This document shows positions 8,269-16,861 of a DNA stretch of 41,457 bases, piece by piece. This DNA comes from Muribaculaceae bacterium (lineage in GTDB: Bacteria > Bacteroidota > Bacteroidia > Bacteroidales > Muribaculaceae). Position 1 is the first letter of the stretch. Each line of letters opens with the position of its first letter. The translations under genes and the position numbers were made by a program. The notes under the pieces were generated by a model. It searched no databases. It was not told the origin of the DNA and saw nothing but the letters and a program-made list of their open reading frames with translations. The stretch spans positions 1-41,457 of the forward strand of contig JAMPDX010000011.1 in assembly GCA_023665425.1 (NCBI GenBank), in the 5' to 3' direction.

Positions 8269-10237
8269 CTCGTTTCTTTTTAGGAGTAAGACTTATATCG
8301 GTGAGAGTCAGCACCTTGCCGCGCAATGTCACACTCAGCTCTGAGAGCCCCGGATAGAGAGTATTGCCGATGTGCGGCAGATAGAGCAAGGCGCGAAGGC
8401 CTGCAGTGCGAGGTGAGTCATAATGCCCCGACATCAAGCGCCTTCCCTCCGGGGTGCGGATATAAAAATCTATAGTGCCGTCGGTGCACATGGCAAATTC
8501 TATGTGCTGTTGCCAGGCCTCACTCATTATAGGTAGTGTAAACTGATAGTCCACATCACGGGTTATCATGCTCTCCTCGTCAAGGGAGTGAATGTAGTAA
8601 TATCCGTCGTTTGAGGATCGGTATGTCAAGGCCGGGGTCACTGCCCCCGCTATAGGCATGAAGGTATCATCGCGTACATATATAGACTTGTATCTCTGTT
8701 GCCACACAATCGAGTCGTCATCGCGAGCGAGCCACAGCTCTGCGTAAGCGCTGCTCCACAACAGTTGCTTCACCCCCTCAAGGTGCTGTATCTGCGTTGT
8801 GACCTTCGCATCCTTTATCAGCAGCAATGAGCGCGTGCTCCCCACGGCATACACACCACGTGGGGTGGAGAGCCATGTCTCTGTCAGGGTCAACGGCTCG
8901 GAGCTTATCAGCCTGGCATTGGTATGAGTGCCGTCAGACTTATGCGTTACGGCCACGATGCCACGGTCAGTGCTCACATATATGTATTGGCGGGTGAAAG
9001 CTCCACCCCCGGTGTGCTGAGCCCTCAAAGAGCGTATGCTGGTGCCAACACCGCGAGTCACGCATTTAAGTATCAATGGGTTACCTCTCTGTGATGTATA
9101 AAGGTCATCCCCACTTCCCGTGTGGAGAAATTCGCCGTGCCCCAAAATACAGGCCGCATCTGCCGAGGCCCCGGGCATTGGGGTGAGACTCTCCCTAACC
9201 TTGTCGTCAAACTTGGTGTCAGAGTCAAAGTTCACCACATGTGTGCCGGTATGGATGGGGCATACATTCACACAGCCAAAGGGCATATTCTCAATGTCCG
9301 CGGTAACATCGGCCTCCTGACGCATGGCCGGAACAAAGCTTATCACCGCCGCACTTGTCTGCATCACTGAGAAGGAGGTGGACGGCACAATGTCATGCTT
9401 CACAGGGTCCACCTCGCGTGTCACCCACACCTCAAAGCCGTCGATGAAGTCGGCCCACCGGTCAGGTATACCCTCCAGGATGTGCAGCTCGATGTTAAAG
9501 CCGGTGCTGGTGAGGGTTGACTCTTCCACGCCGGTATACATCTTCTTAGCCGCATCGTATGTCAAGTTGGCGGTAAATCGCGTGCGTCCCGGCTTATTGG
9601 GGAATGTGAGGCGCACCGGCTCTGAGACATGCAGCCGTGTGCCATCCCACAGACGCATGGCTATGCACACCTCCACATCTTCGCACCATAGGCCGGCGGC
9701 GTGTATTCGCTCTTGCAGGGTGACGAAGGCCTCTTGCCAAGCGTTCCACAAGCGGGAGGATGTGTCTGCTGACACCGGATTAACCGGTGTGGCGATAGAA
9801 GTGCCGAATTTCACGGCGCTGACAGGCACACTTAAGCTGGTGCCGTTATGGATGGTAAGTGAGAAGGCCGGCAGTGGGGGCAACGTGCCGAGCCAGCGGT
9901 ATTTATTCGCATCGGGGTGGCGGCTAAGGTAGAGCAATGTGTTGTTTTTTAGGCGGAAGATGATGAAGTCACCCACCGCAGCCCCCTCCTCTATGCTGCT
10001 CGCGATGCGCCCTATTTCGATATTATTGACGTAGATGGTGCCGTCATCTTCCTGGGTGAAGATATATTGTTTGGCATTCATTGTGTCGCAATATACAGGT
10101 TTTCGACCTATGGTGGAGAGCTGTGTAGGGGTGGCTACTCGACCCAATCTCTTATATGTCTCAGCGCGCAGATTGCGGCACACTTCTATATTTGAATCTT
10201 CTTTTATCGGTGTCATTTGTCTGTCATTATTAGACAT
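8258..10237 (-). CDS. Putative phage tail nozzle/stabilisation-like protein
   Basis: A 659-aa protein without signal peptide. The N-terminus (KRLGRVATPTQLSTIGRKPV, then IFTQEDDGTIYVNNIEIGRI) resembles the opening of podovirus tail hub/nozzle proteins of the P22 gp10 and T7 gp12 type. The C-terminal ~330 residues look like repeated beta-propeller blades (IYVSTDRGIVAVTH, RGVYAVGSTRSLLLI, ELWLARDDDSIVWQQ, DGYYYIHSLD). The gene overlaps the portal gene by 25 bp and the terminase gene by 11 bp, which supports translation as one unit. The assignment rests on position next to portal and connector genes plus general resemblance; I have no exact family. It could instead be a receptor-binding or unknown structural protein. 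Confidence 0.55.
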   Translation of the reverse strand: MSNNDRQMTPIKEDSNIEVCRNLRAETYKRLGRVATPTQLSTIGRKPVYCDTMNAKQYIFTQEDDGTIYVNNIEIGRIASSIEEGAAVGDFIIFRLKNNTLLYLSRHPDANKYRWLGTLPPLPAFSLTIHNGTSLSVPVSAVKFGTSIATPVNPVSADTSSRLWNAWQEAFVTLQERIHAAGLWCEDVEVCIAMRLWDGTRLHVSEPVRLTFPNKPGRTRFTANLTYDAAKKMYTGVEESTLTSTGFNIELHILEGIPDRWADFIDGFEVWVTREVDPVKHDIVPSTSFSVMQTSAAVISFVPAMRQEADVTADIENMPFGCVNVCPIHTGTHVVNFDSDTKFDDKVRESLTPMPGASADAACILGHGEFLHTGSGDDLYTSQRGNPLILKCVTRGVGTSIRSLRAQHTGGGAFTRQYIYVSTDRGIVAVTHKSDGTHTNARLISSEPLTLTETWLSTPRGVYAVGSTRSLLLIKDAKVTTQIQHLEGVKQLLWSSAYAELWLARDDDSIVWQQRYKSIYVRDDTFMPIAGAVTPALTYRSSNDGYYYIHSLDEESMITRDVDYQFTLPIMSEAWQQHIEFAMCTDGTIDFYIRTPEGRRLMSGHYDSPRTAGLRALLYLPHIGNTLYPGLSELSVTLRGKVLTLTDISLTPKKKRDVH

Positions 10238-11610
10238 ACTCTAAGATTTTCTCTTCGCAATATATGGCCGCGGAAGGTGGCCAGGATGTCAAGCATGCTT
10301 ATAAGGGCGTTCTCCAGCTCTGTGCGGAGCATATTTTCACCCTGTGCTGATGAGGATTTGCCGGACAAGGCTCCGGCAGCTCCGGAGATTTGCTCAAACA
10401 GTGAGAGCTGCATCTGCAGCATACGGGTGGCCTCGGCCCCGGATGTGCCCGAGGCGTTTACCTGCTGCGGCACCATACCTTTGGCGGTACGCTTGAAAGG
10501 GAGAATGCCGTTGGGATTGGCCCAGATGCGACGCACATCTTTCCATGTAAAACCCTCGGGTAGTTGATCAGCCGGATAGAGGAGCACTCCTTTGGCGGAG
10601 CTCGAGATGATATGGTCGAGCAGTGATATCAAGCGATTGATATATTTCTGATTATCAATTACATCCTCCACCAGAGAGTGCACCTCGCCGTCTATCAGCG
10701 GATAGAAACAGAGGGCGAAGGGTGGCCGCTTTCCTTCGGGTAGGGTCTCCACGGCAATCTTGTCTCCGGCGGGGGTGAGCCATATGCATTGCCACTGCTC
10801 ATGGGCCCGGTGGCGAATGGCGAGGGGCTCGGAGCCCACCTCTATGCGTGCCTTGTTGAGGCCGTGTAGGCGGGGCAGCGCGTCGATGGTGTCGGTGTAG
10901 CTGTGGCCCGTGGAGGGGTCGGTGATTTCAAGATTCTCGTATGCCACGAGGCGCCAGAGCTCTATGATGCGGTATGTGCCGGGCTTTGTGGGGGTGGAAA
11001 AGTCAATGGTGTCGGAGGTCACGGGCCATGTAGAGCCGGTCTGCAGGCCGCGGCGCAGGGCCTGCTTGAGGCCGGCAGCTTGTGAAGGGTCGCCGGTGCC
11101 GAACCGGCGGAAGACTTCAGCTATGCTCATGTCGTGTAGCATCCCCATCAAGCGGCAGTCTGAGCCATCCATACGGCTGAAAGGGTGGTGAAAGAAGTTG
11201 TCCGGGGAGACGTTGACATATTCTCCATCGGTGAAGCGCTGTATCACTCTCCCGCTGATCAGAAATTCTTCAAGGGCTCGGGCGTCGGTGTCTGTCACTG
11301 CCAGGTCGTTGTCGCCAAAGGATACTTCGGTGGGCTTGTCATCGTCAGAAGATATTTCCCATTCGTGTCCCTTTTCGCACATCCAGCGGTAACGCCCTAC
11401 AATAGACTTTACCATCTGGCGTATTATATTGTTGGTAATTGGCAGGCGTCCTTCCTCGACCATGCGCTGCTCCTCTGTGAGGAGGCGCCCGTCGGTGGAC
11501 CGGCATGAGTCGTTCCATTGACGACCGTAGGTGAAGGCTTTGAAGCGCGCCCGCTTACGGCGCTCTGATGCAAGGTTGAGCCATGCGTTCTGTGCTTGTT
11601 GTATCAGCAT
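10213..11610 (-). CDS. Phage portal-like protein
   Basis: A 465-aa soluble protein. The segment LPITNNIIRQMVKSIVGRYR (about residue 56 onward) is the characteristic portal 'N-x-I-x-x-x-V-x-x-I-x-G-x-x-R' region. NVSPDNFFHHPF and a 'G-M-L-H-D-M-S-I-A-E-V' stretch follow, as in P22-like portals. The central part has the 'VEDVIDNQKYINRLISLLDH' helix and the 'QISGAAGALSGKS' loop that lie around the portal wing and crown. At 465 aa it is shorter than P22 gp1 (725 aa), with a compact stretch between about residues 78 and 130. It starts 13 bp after the 174-aa gene and overlaps the 659-aa gene by 25 bp. It would form the ring through which DNA enters a capsid. Confidence 0.8.
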   Translation of the reverse strand: MLIQQAQNAWLNLASERRKRARFKAFTYGRQWNDSCRSTDGRLLTEEQRMVEEGRLPITNNIIRQMVKSIVGRYRWMCEKGHEWEISSDDDKPTEVSFGDNDLAVTDTDARALEEFLISGRVIQRFTDGEYVNVSPDNFFHHPFSRMDGSDCRLMGMLHDMSIAEVFRRFGTGDPSQAAGLKQALRRGLQTGSTWPVTSDTIDFSTPTKPGTYRIIELWRLVAYENLEITDPSTGHSYTDTIDALPRLHGLNKARIEVGSEPLAIRHRAHEQWQCIWLTPAGDKIAVETLPEGKRPPFALCFYPLIDGEVHSLVEDVIDNQKYINRLISLLDHIISSSAKGVLLYPADQLPEGFTWKDVRRIWANPNGILPFKRTAKGMVPQQVNASGTSGAEATRMLQMQLSLFEQISGAAGALSGKSSSAQGENMLRTELENALISMLDILATFRGHILRRENLRVCLIMTDK

Positions 11611-11623
11611 CTATAATATGAAT

Positions 11624-12148
11624 TTAGATTTCCGGATAATCGGCATCGTCAAACTGATATGTGCCATCCTCAGGGGCGGCGGTCATTATGAGATACTCAA
11701 GATTGGTGAGCGGGTTGGCGCTCGTGTGGGTGGCTATTCCATAGATATAGAGGATGTCACCGTCAAGCACTCCCACAGGGTCATCAGGGGTGCTCTGCAA
11801 CCAATAGTTTCTCTGGCGCAAGTGTGCCGGTGATCCGATAGAGTGAAAAGTGGTTATCGGAGCAGCCCATTCGGGAGCCTTGACAGACACGAGTCGCGCT
11901 CCCTCTTGCGGCAGGGTTATCATCATGCCGTTAGGTATGAGTCGCGCTCGCTCTATGCGCGTTCTGAGGTCACGTGTGGGAAGCCGCTCGGCCGGCGCAG
12001 TGAGCAGCAGATTGGCATACCATGACCGCAGACGCTGACGCAGCAACGCGTTGAAGTTGTTGTCGCTCTCATCGTTATAGGTAGCTGATATGCCATGTAT
12101 CTGCCGATAATGCGCTATTAGTGAACTTTCTGTATAACTTGTAAGCAT
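11624..12148 (-). CDS. Putative head-tail connector/adaptor protein
   Basis: A 174-aa protein starting MLTSYTESSLIAHY, with a helical N-terminal half (NNFNALLRQRLRSWYANLLL) and a beta-rich C-terminal half ending in acidic residues. Its size and its position between capsid and portal genes fit a head-completion adaptor such as P22 gp4 or a gp6-like protein, but I recognise no sequence motif that proves this. It starts 5 bp after the capsid gene stops. Confidence 0.5.
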   Translation of the reverse strand: MLTSYTESSLIAHYRQIHGISATYNDESDNNFNALLRQRLRSWYANLLLTAPAERLPTRDLRTRIERARLIPNGMMITLPQEGARLVSVKAPEWAAPITTFHSIGSPAHLRQRNYWLQSTPDDPVGVLDGDILYIYGIATHTSANPLTNLEYLIMTAAPEDGTYQFDDADYPEI

Positions 12149-12153
12149 TCTAC

Positions 12154-13377
12154 TTAGAGTTGACCGATAATGCGTGCGTGTGCTTCTGGATAGCGGAGGG
12201 TCAGACAGCTCGCTTCTGTCATGACTACAGCCTCGGTGTTGCGCTGACCGGACCCTCGCAGGTCAATTGTCTCGGCGTTAAAGGGTATGAAGACGTGCTT
12301 CTGGATATACTCCGGATCAATGATCATGCCGTTGGAGGGCATCCCCATGAGGTCGAAAATCTCAGAATATACCACATACAGTCGTCCGAATTTGCTCTGC
12401 AGCTCTGAGAAATCGATGCCCCAAGCGGTCACCTGGTCATGCGCGGTGATAACGTGAGTGTGTTCTATCTTGTTGATGGCGGCAATAAGGTCCTTACCGG
12501 CCATCAGCACCTTACGACGTGAGCCACAGTTGCCGGAGAAGGAGTCACGCAACATATCCACAAGTTTCTTGGAGTCGAAGTTGGTCAGGTCCACAAGGAT
12601 ATCCTTGGTCGCCTGGTTCCAGATACCACCTGTTGTGGTGACTGTCTCCGCTTTCTGGTAGTCATAAATCTTGCTCTTGATGCCGAACAAGAATTGCTTC
12701 TCCATGCCCATGCGCATATCATACACGGCGGCCTCTTGCTGGTCGTTGAAGTCCCAACCTATCTCCTTGTGAGAAAGCTTCATAACCACACTCTGCTCTA
12801 TTTGCATCTTGAAGATTTGGCAGTAGTTGGTGCTCTTGCTGGGCAGGGCGGCAAACTGGGGAGTCTGCACGTCAAGCTGGGTGGCGGCGCGACCCATGCG
12901 CACTATTGTAGCACCGGTCTTCAGTGACGTGGTGTCACCCTCCACCAGGGCCATCAGGTGGTTATCACTGGTTTTCTCAACGATGTAGCACATTGTCTCT
13001 CCGGGCTTCGAAAGTACTGTAAATGTGTCAGATACCTCAAAGCGGGAGGGGTGTTCTACACCTATTTTAAACACACTGCCGGTGGCTCCATCTACCCCGC
13101 GTTCGGCTTGGGCCAATGTTATCTTGTCGCGGTCCTCGCGGGTGTCCACGGAGTAATAATCCACCTCCATTGAGTCTACCGGGCGAGTGTTGCCCATACG
13201 GCTAATCTGGTCCAGCGGGGTGGCCATTGGGCGCACCTTGACGATTGCCGCATCGATGTCATTTGTCAGCAGAGAGGGCACCGCCTCGGATGCATTCTCT
13301 GTGGTGAGTGGAGTCCCGGTGATGTGTGTACCTCCATTCTGCCCTTCCACTACATTCTTGTTTGCTGTCTGTGCCAT
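12154..13377 (-). CDS. Phage major capsid-like protein (DUF5309/SU10-type HK97 fold)
   Basis: A 407-aa protein. A disordered, Gly/Thr-rich N-terminus is followed by 'AIVKVRPMATPLDQISRMG', typical of the E-loop region of HK97-fold coats of the SU10 type. An inserted beta domain lies around residues 95-160 (FKIGVEHPSRFEVSDTFTVL). The core has the spine helix 'QEAAVYDMRMGMEKQFLFGI', and a C-terminal axial domain with 'FGRLYVVYSEIFD' and 'NTEAVVMTEASCLTLRYPEA', as in DUF5309 coats. No signal peptide and no maturation protease gene are present nearby. It is first in the cassette, the position expected for the most abundant product. Encapsulin is less likely, since portal and terminase homologues follow. 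Confidence 0.75.
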   Translation of the reverse strand: MAQTANKNVVEGQNGGTHITGTPLTTENASEAVPSLLTNDIDAAIVKVRPMATPLDQISRMGNTRPVDSMEVDYYSVDTREDRDKITLAQAERGVDGATGSVFKIGVEHPSRFEVSDTFTVLSKPGETMCYIVEKTSDNHLMALVEGDTTSLKTGATIVRMGRAATQLDVQTPQFAALPSKSTNYCQIFKMQIEQSVVMKLSHKEIGWDFNDQQEAAVYDMRMGMEKQFLFGIKSKIYDYQKAETVTTTGGIWNQATKDILVDLTNFDSKKLVDMLRDSFSGNCGSRRKVLMAGKDLIAAINKIEHTHVITAHDQVTAWGIDFSELQSKFGRLYVVYSEIFDLMGMPSNGMIIDPEYIQKHVFIPFNAETIDLRGSGQRNTEAVVMTEASCLTLRYPEAHARIIGQL

Positions 13378-13669
13378 AATCTTTAATTTAATTAAAAAAC
13401 TTAAATTTTACTTATTGCCTACTCATGACGCTCCTCCCTATCTGCCGCACTGTGCCTCTTCAGCTGCCTGCCCTGCCACTGTGCCAAAGCAGTCCTGCCT
13501 GCCTGAGCTCTCAGCCCTGCTTCTGCCTTGCCTGGTTGTCCTGTCTCTCCGAAATACCCGTCATCTCCCCATGGTCCATTCCTACCATTCTTCCCACCCA
13601 TCCTTCCGACAGATAACCCATTCTTCTCAATCAAACGGCAGTTAGGTTGCCGCGCCACTTTCGACACTG

Positions 13670-13677
13670 CAAAGTTA
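13670..13677 (-). promoter_or_regulatory. Candidate -7 element for the capsid-portal-terminase operon
   Basis: TAACTTTG on the minus strand (13677 to 13670) fits TAnnTTTG. No clear TTTG lies 19-20 nt upstream, where the strand is G-rich. Transcription from here would give a leader of about 285 nt before the capsid ATG at 13377. The leader is strikingly purine-rich over 13419-13640 and has no recognisable gene. Confidence 0.45.
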
Positions 13678-13855
13678 ATACCTCCACCCCCCCATTTTCT
13701 CCCCCTTCTTCCACACTCTCACATATCCTATTGATTTTCAATACTTAAACCTTATTAAATTAAATATTATTAACTTAAATTCACAAATATTAATATACAC
13801 TCACCGCACTTCACTATCTTCCAAAATTTATTTTTCTGCGTTTTTAAACCCTTTT

Positions 13856-13887
13856 TTTGGTGAAATGTTAAAAAAGTTGTACCTTTG
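13856..13887 (+). promoter_or_regulatory. Promoter of mltG
   Basis: TTTG (13856-13859), a 20-nt spacer and TACCTTTG (13880-13887) form a complete Bacteroidetes promoter. The start point should be near 13893, about 37 nt before the ATG. Together with the minus-strand promoter near 13670, it accounts for the 13378-13929 gap. Confidence 0.7.
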
Positions 13888-13929
13888 CGTTCTATATTAT
13901 TGTGACCCTCACACCTTGATTTAAAACAC

Positions 13930-15093
13930 ATGAATGCATCCCGTTATTGCGCTGATACCGAGAACAAGAGTTTGAAGAAACTCTTGGCTGAAGACCGTGC
14001 CGGTAATGAGAAAAGGCCCAGAAAAAATCATCGTTTTAAGCCCTGGATTGTCTGGACTTTAGTTATTATTCTCATTGTTATACTGATCGCTTCCCTATTC
14101 CTGGTGCTTCCTCTCATTAACAAGAAGGCCGGACACACTGCTCTTATTCGCATACCTGCAAAGGCCACCGAGCAAATGGTACGCGACTCCATATCAAAAT
14201 ACCTCGGCGAGGATTATGCCGACAATTGCATGAAAGCCATGGTCATAATCGACGGCAGCGAGCACGAATACCGCCATGGGGCATATAGAATTGAAGAGGG
14301 TATGACCCCCTTCAGCGCCGCTCGACAGATTACTCGCGGTGGGCAGGCCGGCATTGATGTCAAACTCAACGGACAGCGTACCAAAGAGGATGTTGCAAAA
14401 CTACTCGCATCAAAACTCGAAGCCTCAGAAGAGGATTTCCTCAAAGCTTTCGAGGATACTCAAATACTCGATAAATATCGCACTGACCCGGACCATGTGC
14501 TCTGCCTTTTCTTCGAGGACACTTACGAGTTCTATTGGACTGCTACTCCCGAAGATGTCATCAAAAAGATGTACGAAAACTACAATGACTTCTGGACACC
14601 CGAGCGTGTGCAGCGGGCCGAGGGCCTGAAGCTACTGCCCCGCGGTGTATACACCATCGCCTCCATCGTAGATGCCGAGACTAATCAATCGAGTGAAAAG
14701 GGTACCATCGGTATGCTGTATATCAATAGACTAAATCAGAATATGCCCCTCCAGGCCGACCCCACACTGGTCTATGCTATGGGCGATTTCTCAATCACTC
14801 GCGTCACTTCCGAAATGAAGAGTGTCGATAGCCCCTTCAACACATACAAATACAAGGGGTTGCCCCCAGGCCCAATACGCCTAACCTCAGCGAAAACAAT
14901 GGATGCTATATTGACTGCTCGCCCCCACGACTATCTCTTCATGTGCGCCAGCGACAAGATGGACGGCACTCACAATTTCACAGTAACCCTCGAAGAGCAC
15001 AACCAGAATGCCAAACGCTATCAGCAGAAGCAAGACGAGCTTGGCAACACCGTAGATGCCCAAAACGAAAAGCTCAAAAAAGCGCCCAAATGA
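13930..15093 (+). CDS. mltG: Endolytic murein transglycosylase MltG
   Basis: A 387-aa inner-membrane protein of the YceG/MltG family, which cleaves nascent glycan strands of peptidoglycan and is thought to set strand ends. A basic cytoplasmic N-terminus is followed by one membrane segment (about 39-62, WIVWTLVIILIVILIASLFL) and a periplasmic catalytic domain. The signature IASIVDAETNQSSEKGTIG contains Glu250, at the position of the E. coli catalytic glutamate. It is followed by the family blocks INRLNQNMPLQADPT, SPFNTYKYKGLPPGPI and a terminal HNFTVTLEEHN region. Length is normal. It has its own promoter (13856-13887). Confidence 0.95.
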   Translation: MNASRYCADTENKSLKKLLAEDRAGNEKRPRKNHRFKPWIVWTLVIILIVILIASLFLVLPLINKKAGHTALIRIPAKATEQMVRDSISKYLGEDYADNCMKAMVIIDGSEHEYRHGAYRIEEGMTPFSAARQITRGGQAGIDVKLNGQRTKEDVAKLLASKLEASEEDFLKAFEDTQILDKYRTDPDHVLCLFFEDTYEFYWTATPEDVIKKMYENYNDFWTPERVQRAEGLKLLPRGVYTIASIVDAETNQSSEKGTIGMLYINRLNQNMPLQADPTLVYAMGDFSITRVTSEMKSVDSPFNTYKYKGLPPGPIRLTSAKTMDAILTARPHDYLFMCASDKMDGTHNFTVTLEEHNQNAKRYQQKQDELGNTVDAQNEKLKKAPK

Positions 15094-15160
15094 CATCCCC
15101 ACTTCTTGGCAATTAACCCCAAATTGTGTCCATCCCCTCCTCAAACCTGCCCTTTTAATG

Positions 15161-15186
15161 GTGTCCGTAAAGACACCGATTTACTG
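15161..15186 (-). repeat. Solitary module A of the palindromic repeat family
   Basis: GTGTCCGTAAAGACAC followed by CGATTTACTG is module A in reverse orientation: a 6-bp stem with one mismatch plus the conserved CGATTTACTG tail. It lies between mltG and the 71-aa gene. Confidence 0.7.
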
Positions 15187-15270
15187 CTCTCTGATCATTG
15201 CATAACTCGATCCATAAACAAAATTAGTGGGAAAAGTGTTGAAATTTAAATCATTAATACCTCCCCCACT

Positions 15271-15486
15271 ATGAAACTATTGAAGAATTACTCCGATGAG
15301 GCTGAAGCCTATATCGAAAAAGGAATGCTTGCCGACTCCGGCATTAAAACTATTTTGGTGTATAACTCCCTCTCTGATGTCTTTCCGGCTCCCGGTGCCG
15401 GTACTTTAGACATAAATTTATATGTTGACGACGCCGACCTGCCTCAGGCTCTCACACTGCTGAATACAGTTTCTCAGCAAGCATAG
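15271..15486 (+). CDS. DUF2007-like small protein
   Basis: A 71-aa protein, MKLLKNYSDEAEAYIEKGML then DSGIKTILVYN and INLYVDDADLPQALTLLN. This is the two-beta/alpha layout of DUF2007 ('putative signal transducing protein'), a small ferredoxin-like, PII-resembling fold found in many Bacteroidetes. No ligand or partner is evident. It lies 34 bp before the DUF4421 gene and may be cotranscribed with it. Confidence 0.75.
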   Translation: MKLLKNYSDEAEAYIEKGMLADSGIKTILVYNSLSDVFPAPGAGTLDINLYVDDADLPQALTLLNTVSQQA

Positions 15487-15520
15487 CCCTCAGTGGTGGT
15501 CTTGGCGATATTTGCTATAA

Positions 15521-16822
15521 ATGTTGATGAGTATAAGGCAAATATTGACAATATTGATTTTTACGGCTCTTGGGCTGCAGATCTCAGCTCAAGGGCCGCG
15601 AGTATGTACAACAATAACCCCTTACAACATCGACAATGAGGCACCGCAGACTCCTGAAAGCGAGGAAATTGACGAGGTGAGCATGCCGCGAATTTCACCC
15701 CAAGACTCTTACCTAAACCCGGTGAGGATACCTCAAGACACCCTCGACGTTGTCTCCTTACCTGACTCCACTGCATATTTGCGCGAGTATGTCAACCGCA
15801 AAGAGAGCCCCAACTGGTGGACAAACCGTATTCGCTCTCACACATTCAATATTGGCGATTCAACGGTGATATACCCCAAATTCCTCCAATTTTGTGTCAA
15901 TGTATATAACTGGGGAGACCACTTCTTCAATACATACGACCCTGAGTATGTGGTAGGTACAGGCAAGAAATGGAAGGCGATGGTCAAGCTCTCAAACTGG
16001 ACCGACTCATATGCAATGACACTGCACAAGACCCACATTCGTATGCTCTCGAATGTGTACTCCAATGTCGGCCCCTACATCTCTTTTATGGCGGTGAGCG
16101 TCGGTTACGAGGCAAATCTTAACCGTCTCATTTCACACATCCCGGCGCGACAAAAGCGTTGGGAGTTCAATTTCAGCACTTCGCTGTTTTGGGTCAACGC
16201 TTACTACACCTCAAACAGAGATGGCACCATCATACGAAATTTCGGCAGTTACAGGGATGCGAAAGGGCATAGTTGGATACATCAAAAATTCCCCGACCTT
16301 CAGCTCCGCAACTATGGGGTTGACCTATACTATTTCTTCAACCATAAGCGATATAGCCAGGGGGCAGCTTATAGCTTCTCAAAGTATCAGCTCAAGAGCC
16401 AAGGGTCACTCCTGCTGGGATTCAGCTTCTCACACCAATATATTGATATGGACTTTGCGGGGCTTCCCGGAGCCATGCTCACCACATTGCCCGAGGGCTC
16501 ACTGATGCACTATACATTCTCATACAACGACTATTGCCTCATGCTCGGTTATGGCTATAACATCGTGCCCGGGAAACATTGGCTCTTGAATATCACGGCG
16601 TTACCCAACGTAGGTGTCAAGCACTGTATGCCCGAGACTACCGGCGGACGCCGCGAAATGTTCTCACTAAACATGAGGGGTGATATGTCAGCGGTATATA
16701 ATCTGGACAGCTTCTTCCTGGGTATCTTCGGACATGTAGATTTACATTGGTTCAACACCAGCCGCCTCTCCTTCATCAACGCCGTCGTGTCCTTCGGCGC
16801 CCAAGCCGGCTTCCGCTTCTGA
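15521..16822 (+). CDS. DUF4421 outer-membrane beta-barrel protein
   Basis: A 433-aa protein with a signal peptide (ILTILIFTALGLQISAQG). Residues 25-110 are a polar linker. The remainder consists of alternating aromatic beta strands and ends in phenylalanine (FGAQAGFRF), the usual signal for outer-membrane assembly. The blocks WWTNRIRSHTFNIGDSTVIYP and the repeated tyrosine-rich strands match DUF4421. The function of the family is not established. The second methionine (15527) is an equally good start. Confidence 0.8.
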   Translation: MLMSIRQILTILIFTALGLQISAQGPRVCTTITPYNIDNEAPQTPESEEIDEVSMPRISPQDSYLNPVRIPQDTLDVVSLPDSTAYLREYVNRKESPNWWTNRIRSHTFNIGDSTVIYPKFLQFCVNVYNWGDHFFNTYDPEYVVGTGKKWKAMVKLSNWTDSYAMTLHKTHIRMLSNVYSNVGPYISFMAVSVGYEANLNRLISHIPARQKRWEFNFSTSLFWVNAYYTSNRDGTIIRNFGSYRDAKGHSWIHQKFPDLQLRNYGVDLYYFFNHKRYSQGAAYSFSKYQLKSQGSLLLGFSFSHQYIDMDFAGLPGAMLTTLPEGSLMHYTFSYNDYCLMLGYGYNIVPGKHWLLNITALPNVGVKHCMPETTGGRREMFSLNMRGDMSAVYNLDSFFLGIFGHVDLHWFNTSRLSFINAVVSFGAQAGFRF

Positions 16823-16861
16823 CATCGCTCCAAAGCATATCAACCCATTGCAAATAGAAAA

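Noticed and set aside
9324..9932. 202-aa plus-strand frame inside the 659-aa gene
   Set aside because: Antisense shadow of a real gene: Cys/Ser/His-rich, no start context, no family resemblance.
12154..13377. Encapsulin rather than phage capsid
   Set aside because: The N-terminal region and inserted domain look like SU10-type coats, and portal and terminase homologues follow directly; no cargo enzyme gene is adjacent.
13187..13645. 152-aa plus-strand frame across the capsid start and leader
   Set aside because: Pro/Ser/Cys-rich reading of the pyrimidine-rich strand; antisense to the capsid gene.
13419..13667. 82-aa Gly/Arg-rich frame (GTG start) upstream of the capsid gene
   Set aside because: The GTG lies only 2 nt after the predicted -7 box, so it would not be in the transcript. 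The composition is low-complexity and the frame looks like a by-product of purine bias. A shorter version from Met22 cannot be fully excluded.
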